Shown here: positions 34,642 through 44,461 of the stretch, one piece after another
Layout: each line of letters begins with the position of its first letter
How positions within the stretch are numbered: position 1 is the first letter of the stretch
Assembly (NCBI RefSeq): GCF_018687715.1
Contig: NC_056758.1
Location: 33,327,467 to 33,391,466 of the forward strand
DNA: 64,000 nt
Reading direction: 5' to 3'
DNA from: Carya illinoinensis
Lineage: Eukaryota; Streptophyta; Magnoliopsida; Fagales; Juglandaceae
The notes under the pieces: model-generated
What the model saw: the letters and a program-made list of their open reading frames with translations, nothing else
What the model was told of the DNA's origin: nothing
Databases searched by the model: none
Program-made: the position numbers and the translations under genes

Positions 34642-35469
34642 CTCATGTCGGATCATCCAAACAGGATCCCCGGAGAATCTTGGGCTTCAGTGCTTAAAAA
34701 TTCTTCTAGTTCAACTTTTATATTATTAGTTTAGATATACATATAGACTTATAGTATCTTCAGAACCTATCAATCTGATGTGTATGTACCGTTTCTATAT
34801 ATATATATATGTAGAAAGCCACCTCCATAGTGTCCATCCATGCGCACCCAAATGTATTAGACAGTTTTTGCAGCTGAAGATTGAGGAGCGCTGTTTTATT
34901 ACTATTATTGTACAAAAGTCGATTTCCTTTTGCAATTTTCTCCATGTTTGGCTGCATTATAGGTTGGATATTCGACGTCCTGTGCGATATATATGTTGGA
35001 GTGGGACAGGTTCTCTTTGATGTGATGCATGGATGGGATTGAAGGTGTTATATTTGAGTCATCTTTGTTTACAATTGATGATGTGATCAGGTTCCCTCGC
35101 ATGCGTTCTGTTGTGGTATTTGTTGGCCCTTAATGATGAGGTCTCCTTTAACCCTACGCAAACGTAGGCTCTGGTCGGGGAGACAAGTTTCCGAAAGTAT
35201 TAGGAGGATTCCATTAACGCCAGATCTCAGTTGTAACGCCGGCATATGGTTATTAGAGACCGTGTTGGACAAGAAAAAGAGTAATTCTATCCATCAACTA
35301 CTACTTATATTACACATTACACATTTATAAATTTTTATAGTATAGGAATATTTTTTATAAGATATATAAATATTTTTTATAAGGTGTATAGTATGCAGTG
35401 ATGAATAGTGACTGCTATTAATATTTTCTTCAAAAAAAAGTTGTGTACCATATTCCATATGGTTATTCC

Positions 35470-35610
35470 AATTGAGATACGCATATGGTTATTCTCTACT
35501 GATTTTTTCATATTTAAATTTTAATTTAATACTATTTTTAATAAAATTTATTTTTTAACAAATTATATTAAATTAATACACATATTAATACGCAATTATA
35601 CTTAAAATTA
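35470..35610. mobile_element. MITE family B, copy 2 (reverse, decayed)
   Basis: In reverse orientation it carries the family B core (TTAAATTTTAATTTAATACT, then AATAAAATTTATTTTTTAAC) and a right end ATTAATACGCAATTATACTT like TAGTGCGTAACTATGCTT of copy 1. The left end is not clear. Confidence 0.5.
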
Positions 35611-35705
35611 AATTTTTCTTTAGAAAAAGGCATAAACCCCGACCTAAGGGAAGCTTTTGCCCTTTCATTTCATGCTTAAAAGCCATGTAAACCCCCACGA
35701 GCAAT

Positions 35706-35875
35706 ATTACATACAGTCATGGAATTGCAAACGCGGCACAATCACTTTGAAAAAAAAGTGAAGTTTACGATTAAAAAGTTAATTTTTTTTTTCATATGGA
35801 TCTCATATTAATTCATTTTTTTTAAAGCGACTGCACACCACTTGCACAACCACCACTGCAAATATTATTTCTCAA
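35706..35875. mobile_element. MITE-like family C, copy 3
   Basis: GTCATGGAATTGCAAACGCG and CACAATCACTTTGAAAAAAAA on the left face TTTTTTAAAGCGACTGCACACC and CACTTGCACAACC on the right. Confidence 0.6.
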
Positions 35876-35879
35876 ACCC

Positions 35880-36960
35880 CCACGTCTCCACGCACGTGTG
35901 GTGACTGGGAGATGGTAAAGGTGACCCAATTTTGGTAGCAAGGATGGCATTAGCTTGAGCACCTAGTGACAAAATGAGTATATCATTGGGACTTCAAAAT
36001 AGGGGGTTTGGGTTCCAACCAAACTAGTGTAAATAAATGTGAGACGAGATTAGCTTAGTAGGAGCTTTGCTTTTTGCTGGTCGGTAATTCATACACAATA
36101 ATAAAGTCACCCAAGCCACTTTCACAAAGCGTTTGGAAGAATGCTATGCTTGTCTTGACACCGAAGAGCCGCCTTCATTTTAGTCTGGTTAATACATCAA
36201 GCTGGCACGACTAAACGACTAAACTCAGCCCATTGAGTATGACCCTGATCAATGTAATTGAAATTACGGTTGAAGTCATCGGTTAGCCTTCCAACCCAAA
36301 TAGTTAGACTGATTTTCAGATGGCAGGCTATCAATATTCACGATGAATGTGAACCGTGAAGCACTGTCTGATCCAAAAATAATGAAAGCACCCCTATTAC
36401 TTGCATTTTTTTCAATGCTTCATTTCACATATTCCTGTGAAGAAGCATGCCATTTGACGACCCTCCTAATTTCTTTTGTATAAAAAGGAAAAAGTTTCCT
36501 CTCTTGAAAATATAGTATTGAAATGATTCCAATGTGCGTCCTACCAAAAGCTTTCAGCTAGTCCGAAGTTTGCTACTTCCGAATTACATATTCAGAACCC
36601 TGAGATCCCAGAACCTCAAAAAGGCAACTTGGGTTTAAAAACAGTTTATCATTAACATCGCAGATGCGTGTCACGTACGGCCATATGCACATGCTTCAAT
36701 TCGAAAATAGTGCTATCACTTATCAGTAGGTCATAACTCGTACTCCACAATGCGTGAGCTACTCCTTAAAATATCAAAGCATTACAAATATTTGAAAATG
36801 CATAAACTACTCTCCACAGAAACTTATATTCATATACCATGTTAACCAATCAAAACTATTATTATATTTAAGTTCTCATACATTCTGCAAAGTTAAAATC
36901 AGGCCATCTTATATAATTATACATATATTCCACAATGTTAAAATGGAACCTGGCTATACT
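35880..36960. other. Intergenic, nothing recognised
   Basis: No gene, tRNA or repeat family could be supported. Confidence 0.4.
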
Positions 36961-37123
36961 TGTACTGATTGGATAATGCTTAGTTGTGGGCAAAGCAAAG
37001 GAAAGAACAAAGATACTTCTTAAAGTTCTTCAAACAAAAGCTAGATGCGCTCATCACTCCAAATAACTACATTCTAAAACTCAACAATTATTCTATCATG
37101 AAATTATTACATACCCCATTCGT

Positions 37124-37291
37124 CTAAGAGAGGACCTTTACAAGCATGCATGCCAAGTGAAGATGACCCTGCAAGAAAGTGAAAAAAAATACAAAGAGTC
37201 ATGAATCATAAACCAGAAATACTTACATACTTACAAATAGAAACAAGAAAGGGACAGCAGCTCCCCACATCCAAAGTAAGAGGCCCTTCAT
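37124..37291 (-). CDS. Possible spliced micro-gene, 33 residues, unknown function
   Basis: On the minus strand an ATG at 37291 opens MKGLLLWMWGAAVPFLFLF, then a donor GTAAGTATG, a 66-bp T-rich intron (37169-37234) ending CTTTCTTGCAG, and 14 more codons beginning GHLHLACM to a TAG at 37124-37126. The junction is in phase 0. An upstream in-frame ATG at 37426 would add 45 residues. The peptide is almost wholly hydrophobic, so a membrane micropeptide or signal-anchor is possible. The following 200 bp look like a 3' UTR. I do not recognise the protein, and it could be a chance pair of splice sites; the L1 insertion just upstream confuses the context. Confidence 0.25.
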
Positions 37292-37556
37292 TGTAGAGCA
37301 AAGAAGAGATAAAGAAAAAGGGAACAGTAAGCAGCAAATAAAATGCAGTTGGAAAGTGAACAATGCTTTCCACATTCCAAGTAGAAAGACAGTGTTTGAG
37401 TAGCCCTTAATCCTAATACAAGACATAATTCCAAAGATTCCAATGGTTCACAGCATAATTCTTGAAAATTCTGCATCTGTCATCTGCAAAATATCTTTGC
37501 AGGCTATGAAGTACATGAGAACATGATTTTTAAAATGGCAGCATATGCTGCTATTT

Positions 37557-39300
37557 CTTTTTGATAAGTAATTATCTTTATTGAATATGAAGAAACTAGG
37601 CAATGCCCAAGTACACAGGGAGTATACAAAGTGAGACACCTAGTTACATTCTAGTGTACTATAAAGAAAATAGAAACTCATGAACATTCCCGCCCTTTCG
37701 AACAATAGCAAAAAACCATTGAAACAAAGAGAATACATAAAAGTTCCAGATTTCGCCCACTCCACACTCCTTATCATTAAAGCACCTCTCATTCCTTTCC
37801 GACCATAAACACCACATCAAGAACAAGGGCATCATCCGCCACACTGCTGCCAGTTGAGCGCTGTTGTGTGGTCTATTCTAGCATGCAAGTACCTCCTCCA
37901 CACTCCTAGGCATAACCCAATTTAGCCCAGTTCTACTAAGTCCAGCCCATAACTTCCCAGCCACCTCACAATGTAAAAGCAAGTAATCTATTGATTCCCC
38001 AGTCTTTTTGCACATATAGCACCACTCCATGACAACCATACCTCACTTTCTAAGGTCATCAATCGTTAAAATCTTCCCCTGAGCGGCTGTGCAAATAAAG
38101 AAAGCAACTTTAGAAGGTACTAACACCTTCCATATACTCTTCCGCGGAAAGAAAGTTGGCTGTTGGATTGTCAAGGCCTTATAAAAAGATTTAACAGTAA
38201 ACTTTTTACTCCCCGTGTGAGTCCACAACATACAGTCTCCCCCCATTGACGCCTAGATTTATTGAATACAAATAGCTGTAAAAATCTACCAGCTCTTCAA
38301 GTTCCCAATCCTGCGCATTTCTTGTAAAAGTGATATTCCAAGTTACCGTCCCATTGACAAGACATAGTATTTCTGAAATTGAGGCCTGCTGATTTCCAGC
38401 CAATTTAAATACTGCTGGAAATGTAGTAAAAAGAGAACTCTCCCCACTCCATGCACCTAACCAAAAGTGGGTTCATGCTCCATCACCCACCTCAAACTTT
38501 AGATGTTTTTCAAAAGCATTCCATCCCTTTCTTATGAATTTCCACAGGCTTACTCCATATGACGTCCCTACGCTCTAAAGAACACCATTCCCCCCACGCA
38601 CAACTATACTTTTGATCAATGACCTCCCTCCACAGTGAGTTCCCTTCCAAATGATATCTCCACAACTACTTCCCTAATAATGCCGTGTTAAACACACTCA
38701 AATTTCGCACCCCTAACCCCCCATTCGCAATCAGCCAGGTCACCCTTTGCCAACTCACAAGGTGAAACTTGAATTCCTCCCCCATGCCTCCCCACAGGAA
38801 AGCTCTGAACAACTTCTCTATCCGATTTGCCATCTTCACCGGTAAAGAGAACAGGGAAAGATAATAGGTGGGGAGATTGGATAGGGTGCTTTTAATGAGA
38901 GTTAATCTTCCCCCTTTTGATAAGTGTAACCTCTTCCAACCCGATAATCTTTTCTCAATCTTCTCTACTACTCCATCCCAAATGCTCATTGCTTTATAAG
39001 GTGCTCACAAGGGAAGTCCTAAGTATTTTAAAGGAAGGGGCATAATTTTACAACCCAATAGCTCCGCTAACGAGGCTATATTGCTCACGTCCCCCACCGG
39101 GACCAACTCCAACTTCTCCAAGTTCACCTTGAGCCCTGATATAGCTTCAAAACACAAAAACAACGCCCTTAGGGCTCGAATCTGGCCACTATCTACATCA
39201 CAAAGAATGAGTGTGTCATCCGCAAAAAGTAAGTGAGAAATGATACTAATATTACTATTGCTACCCACTGAAAAACCAGCAAGAAAGCCCCCCCCTTGCT
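37557..39300 (-). mobile_element. L1-type LINE, 5'-truncated, decayed
   Basis: Minus strand pieces of an ORF2 in correct order. A reverse transcriptase block has LLFADDTLIL (about 39205-39232) and LKYLGLPL. The next block has [20 protein letters not shown] and [12 protein letters not shown] (38989-38666). A zf-RVT-like block follows (38403-38043, with KKFTVKSFYKAL), and the typical C-terminal tail with LFLMWCLWSERNERCF is at 37844-37659. After it comes a 3' region containing CTGTGTACTTGGGCATTGCC and AATAAAG, ending in TATCAAAAAG at about 37557. Several frameshifts and stops are present. The N-terminal half and endonuclease are missing, as usual for 5' truncation. Confidence 0.88.
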
Positions 39301-39334
39301 ACACACTAGTATGAACTAGTGTCATGCTCATCAT

Positions 39335-39655
39335 ATGAACATGGGAAAGCATCTCTTGCTTCATTGTGAGATTGTTAGAGCTTTGTGGGATAGATTTTTG
39401 GTAGCATTCAGCTGGCTTGGGTTATACCTAGAAGGATAGGAAATCTTTTAGCAAGTAGGAGAGGCTATATCAATATGACAGCTCACAAATTGCCTAGCTA
39501 GTGTGGAGAATTTGGAGGGAAATGAAGGGTAGAAATTTTGCGGATTGACGATGGAAGAGCTTAAATATTCCTCTTCAATACTATGTTTCTTTGGCTAGCT
39601 GCTATAGATTTTAATGGGCTTGGTTTTTATGATTCCCTCATATCCTTTCCTGTGT
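39335..39655 (+). pseudogene. Second LINE fragment, plus strand
   Basis: In shifting + frames the translation gives ESHLLLHCEIVRALWDRFL and then VWRIWREMKGRNF-like words. These resemble the end of an L1 ORF2 (zf-RVT and the WRERN tail). It lies head to head with the larger LINE. Short and heavily damaged. Confidence 0.45.
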
Positions 39656-39689
39656 CTAATTAGGTTTTCCTCTTGCAATTTTCCTTTTT

Positions 39690-40333
39690 GAATAAAATCA
39701 TCAATAACTTTCAAAACAATATTTTTGTTTACCTTAGGTTGGTTGGCAGGTGGCAACAGAGTTGGAAATGCCTCCTCAACAAAATTTGTCGTGTTTATTT
39801 TGTTGTAATATAGAACAACAGGGAATTGGTTTCACAGAAGAAAACTCATCCCATACAGCTTTCAATCTCGTGTAATAGGAACTTACTGAAGATTGATCTT
39901 GGGTCAACAAAGCAAGATCTTTCTTGAGTTGAAACAAGCTAGGACCATTACCTTAAGTGAATCTGGTTTTCAGATTCCTCCAAACTTCTTCAGCAATTGA
40001 AGTGCTAATAACACTGGCACCAATCTCTTTTGTAAGAGAATTAAGGATCCATGAAAGGACCATATTATTACAATGAAACCACAAAATGTACAATGGATCA
40101 GATTGATCTGCAGGTCGAGAGAAAGTTCCATCCACAAAACCCGTTTTGTTCTTGGCATTGAGAGCTGTCAACATTGATCTGCTCCACGTATAATTGTTCT
40201 CACCATTTAATGGCTGAGAAACAAAAATGGAACCAGGGATTTCTCCATGATGAAGAAAATAAGGTTGGAAAAATCCTCAAGCAGAAAAGCAGGATTTGAT
40301 GCGGAAGTCATCAGAGTTTATTGCTTTGATACC
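39690..40333 (-). pseudogene. Ty1/copia gag remnant with PBS
   Basis: The minus strand encodes ENNYTWSRSMLTALNAKNKT, GFVDGTFSRP, CNNMVLSWILNSLTKEIGAS and then LALLTQDQSSVSSYYTRLK with AVWDEF, the order of the copia Gag N-terminal domain. A GGTATCAAAGC primer-binding-like site lies at 40323-40333. It ends in unrelated AT-rich DNA near 39690, and the pol region is missing. Confidence 0.75.
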
Positions 40334-40500
40334 GTATCAGAGAATCTTGATTGTGCAAGAAACAGAGAAACGAAAGACAGAGTCTTGAGAAAGAAGTTGT
40401 ATCGTATTACTTCAGTGATCAATTACATGAATTAAGTCTCTATTTATATACATTCAGTGATAACTAACTAATATAACTGACTCTTGCATATTACACGTGT
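40334..40500 (-). repeat. Probable LTR piece of the copia remnant
   Basis: Directly beyond the PBS-like site. It has a minus-strand TATA-like TATATAAATAGAG at about 40437-40449. Outer end not determined. Confidence 0.45.
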
Positions 40501-40759
40501 AACCCATATACCAGCTTGACTTATAACTTAATGTGTTCAGAAGAAAAGCAAGCATTTAGTCGTATATCATTAACAAGGGCAAGGCAACGCAAATACTATC
40601 AAGTACCCATTCTATGTGGTTCACCAAAACAAGATTATTTCATCAGCACAAAGTGTAGCGATTGTACAGGAAAAAACCAAGCATTTGCGACTATACAGAT
40701 ATATGCCTACAACTTGGAAACGAAGGCAACCCAAAATTCTATAAAATAATCAGCAACTA

Positions 40760-41030
40760 AAATCGCATCGGCTTCACTTTCAATTCTCTACGGATTTCAA
40801 TTCTTTAGAATCCCCAACACATGTGCGTGTATGCTCAATTCAAAGCCCTCACCTTGGGCCACAATATCCATTACCACACAATCACAGCCTCAAATAAATC
40901 TTGGAAATCAATCAACAAATGGGACTTATTCGCATAATAGAAGTAGAAGTACACCCTAACCCTACAGAAGAAGAAGAGGAGGTAAAAGCATGTGACGCAC
41001 CGATAGGTGAAATAGAAAAGGGGGACTGAT
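40760..41030 (-). other. Likely 3' UTR of the 48-residue gene
   Basis: No gene is seen, and the segment follows the stop codon at 41031 on the minus strand. No polyadenylation signal could be assigned with confidence. Confidence 0.3.
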
Positions 41031-41177
41031 TTATTTCTGGGACTTGTCGGACTTAGAGGAGGACGCGTAATCTGGAGGAGAGTAGATGAGAGCAGCGACC
41101 ATGGCTCCCGGAAGAACCACGTACTTGGCCAAAACCGCCAGCTTCGTCACCAGTGGCTCGCCCCTCATAAACGCCAT
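41031..41177 (-). CDS. Small single-pass membrane protein, 48 residues, unknown function
   Basis: The frame begins MAFMRGEPLVTKLAVLAKYV, with one hydrophobic segment of about 20 residues (about 15-35, LAVLAKYVVLPGAMVAALIY), then SPPDYASSSKSDKSQK and a stop. The short basic N-terminus, a single helix and a charged polar tail suggest a tail-anchored or organelle inner-membrane subunit. The frame is open further upstream, but the added residues look like translated leader (Phe-run encoded by a T tract), so the ATG at 41177 is preferred. I recall similar short proteins annotated as hypothetical in plants, but cannot name it. A MITE of family A lies about 300 bp upstream. Confidence 0.6.
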   Translation of the reverse strand: MAFMRGEPLVTKLAVLAKYVVLPGAMVAALIYSPPDYASSSKSDKSQK

Positions 41178-41477
41178 TGCTATTGCTCGCTCTTTCTTCC
41201 AAGTTCGATCTCGACTTTCTACAGAGACTTCAGCGGCATTGGATTGGATCGAATCTCGATAGTACAATATTGCAAGGTGTTCCCTTTTTGTTCCACCGGA
41301 GAAGGGCAAAAAAAGAAATAAAAAAAAAAAATTGGTTAAAAGCCCACATTGAAGCAAGCCCGAGGCATTTTTGCGACCAAGGTTAGTGACAAGCTTCAAC
41401 TGCGCGAATTTTAAACAATTTTTTTTTATTATTTATTTACAGAAAAGTTGGGACTTCATATAAAAAAGAAAAAAAAT

Positions 41478-41672
41478 TCTTCTTATCATCCTTACACTTC
41501 ACACACTACATTTATTTTAATTTTTTTTTTATTTTTTCTATAATAAATATATAATGTGTAGATGATAAATAGAATAATTTAATTAGTTTAATAAGAATAA
41601 AATGAAATAAAAAAAAAAAATATTATTTTAATATATAAAGTGTGTGGTATAAGATGATGTGTAACATTTCTC
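41478..41672. mobile_element. MITE family A, copy 3
   Basis: TCATCCTTACACTTCACACA on the left faces TGTGTGGTATAAGATGATGTG on the right. The core AATAAATATATAATGTGTAG plus AATAGAATAATTTAATTAGT matches the family. Confidence 0.6.
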
Positions 41673-42502
41673 AAAAAAGAAATATATACTTTTTCGTAAT
41701 ATTTATCTTTGTTAGATGGAGGGGCCACGTGGGCTGAACCTCCTCTCCAGCATTGTAACATTACTTGGCTTGTAACGCATGACTTATAACTATGCGTAAT
41801 GCCATTTAAATGGTAAGAGTGAAAGCTAAAGGACAGCCGTACAGGATGGTGGCTATATATAACCCCATTCAGATAATTCTTGGCGGCATTCTAAATTTGT
41901 CAAATTTCTCTATTTTGTTTTTTCTTAAAATAATATTTGGACTATAGATATATTGAGTATTGTTCTAATCTATACTATATAATATACTTCATTACTAAGA
42001 GGAGATGTTTGACGTTTTGCTAAACTAAACAAACTTGTGGAGCCAATTCAATATATTGCGTTTGAAGTATTTTCGATACGCTTTCTTACAATTTTTATAT
42101 AGAAGACTTGCATAGAATTACATCATTTTATAAAAAGATTCATAGACTTAATTGATTTCAAAAAATCGGTTCAATAAAAAAGAGTTACTCATTATTTATA
42201 AACATGTCTAAGATCTTATCTATAAGTAATATAAAATTTATTCCTCAACACTATATCTTCTTTAAAATATTCATCTAAACTATTTATTGGAAAACAATTG
42301 TGATTTTAAAATTTCTTTATCTTTATTTTCCTAATAATCTCTATGATATTGTTTCCGAATCTTATGGTAGTTTAAAAAAGCTTCTTCGATTTAAGTTGAT
42401 CTGTTTGGACCAAGTTATTGTTAAAATCTGAAAATGTTAAATGAGAGATATATGTCTTACAACGTGATGCATCAGACACAATCTCTCCTCCAACTAGTCT
42501 TA

Positions 42503-43068
42503 GAGCATTAGTATTGGCTTTATCAAAAGACAAGCCAAATGCACAAAATGATGAATCTATATAAATTAGAGCTGCATTGGTCTCAGTAAACAAACAATGG
42601 GAAGTTTTGAGTTACAGGATTTTTGAGTTTTCCTTCAAATTTGAAAGGCTACTATACACTCATTAAAGATTATTTTACTACATTTTAATGGCCAACTTCT
42701 ATCCTTTTCTTTTTTCAGTTTTCTTCATACCTTCTACTTAATTTGTATGAATGTTATTGGGCATAATGATGACATTTTTTAATTTTTACATATATATATA
42801 TTTTTTAATTTATCAGGCATAATAATGAAATTAGTTAGAAATCAATAATTTAAATATCAAATTAAATTATTAATGTACATATAGTTAGTTTAATTGCAAA
42901 ATAAAAATATATATATTATTATTAAAAAATAATATTATATTATTATTTTGATGAATCCAATAGCTAATTCAATGTGAGATTATGGATAGGAAGATTTTAG
43001 ATTTATGAAAAATTTATACTTTTTATCAAATTTTGAAGATGACTTTAATGAAACCAATGTGGATGTTC
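42503..43068. mobile_element. PIF/Harbinger (Tourist-like) MITE, 566 bp
   Basis: The left end GAGCATTAGTATTGGCTTTA follows TTA (42500-42502). The right end is the complement, with TGAAACCAATGTGGATGTTC followed by TTA (43069-43071). Inverted ends agree over about 25 bp with mostly C/T differences. The interior is AT-rich with no coding capacity. Confidence 0.75.
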
Positions 43069-44461
43069 TTATATTCTGAACTCAAGATTATATTTTACAT
43101 GAAATTAAAAGGAATATCAAACATGTAGAAGTCCAATCTTCATAATTTATATATTCCATGTTTCGACTGTCACCTCCCTCATGTACCACTAAAATGTTGC
43201 AACTTCTTCTGGAGGATGATGGGTTTTAATTCGGAGTCCCTCCCATGTTGCGTCTTCTCAAGGGAAACACATTGTTCACCCTCTTGCACGAGATCTGATT
43301 AATTCTATCATTCCAAAAACAGAGGAGGACCACGACCACTCTCCAAATCGCACTACTTTTACACGTTTTGGGACTAAACTCTCCAGTGTTAGCTTTCTTT
43401 TGTTCTACACTAACACAATTTGCTCAAGAGGCAGCTTCCATTGTTGCTTTCTCTTGTTTGTTCTACACCATTCCCCGTGGTCTCTCTACACCCAAAGTTT
43501 TCTGAATTTTGCAACATTTTTAGGACCCCCCACCATCAATTAAATTACCTTTCCGAATTTTGCTCTAGGTCCACGCTTTCTGCCCTCTCACATCCAAAAG
43601 GAGAACATCAAGATTAACTCCGACGAATCCAAGTCCAGCAAAAGTGCCAAAATTTTGTGCATTATTCTGAACATTCTATAGAGATCATTATCTCATGCTT
43701 ACAACAGCTTATGATTCTCTACCGAAACGAAAGGAAAAGACTCAAAAGACATTATTTTAGCATGGATGCGACATAAAGTGTTGTTAAATTAAACACATGG
43801 GCATTCATTTATTACAATAATGAATCTTTACGTTCGTTTGAATTGAGAAAATAGTAACTGGTATGGTATTTGAAGGGAGGCTGAGCTGGCTGGGTCTATT
43901 GCCACAGGATGCTGCCAACTTAGTGTGAACCTCATCTGGAAATCTCCGTGGATTATCGATTAGGAGCGATTAAAAAAAAAATTTTGAAATTATTTAAAAC
44001 ACAGATCGGATTCATCCAAAACTTAGAACTCAGAAGAAAGCCCTGTCACGTCAAGGTAATTAATAGAACAACCCTTGGGAGGAGAATAGTGAAGATATGA
44101 AGGAAGCTTCGCTGGAAATATGAGCAAGAAATACAGCGCACCAGAAACAAAAAAATAAAATGAGTGTGAGGAGATGGGCACTAAATTCCAATCATGTCAT
44201 TTTCAGACAGAGAGAGAGAGAGGGAACACTAAACGTTCATCTCTTATCCTTCACACAATTTCCTGGTTCATAAAGAACCAACCATTGCCACATTCATAAC
44301 CATTTTTATGGCAGTTTCTCCACCTCATAACCATTCGACCTTCTGAACCGCTTATCTCCTCCTCCGTTCCAATTTCCAACTTTCTGCTTGAATTTTCAAT
44401 ATCGTCAACACCATCTACTGTTGCATCAATCTCGTCTTCTTTGCTTGCCTATTCTTCAGCC
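43069..44461 (+). other. PMI1 upstream region
   Basis: No other gene is seen. It holds a C/T-rich stretch (43380-43500), a (GA)n at 44211-44222 and a C/T-rich leader from about 44290 to the ATG. Probable promoter and 5' UTR of PMI1; no clear TATA box could be chosen. Confidence 0.4.

Noticed and set aside
35140..35170. Small hairpin CCTACGCAAACGTAGG as a possible miRNA or terminator
   Set aside because: The stem is only 6 bp, too short for a miRNA precursor, and no transcript context is seen.
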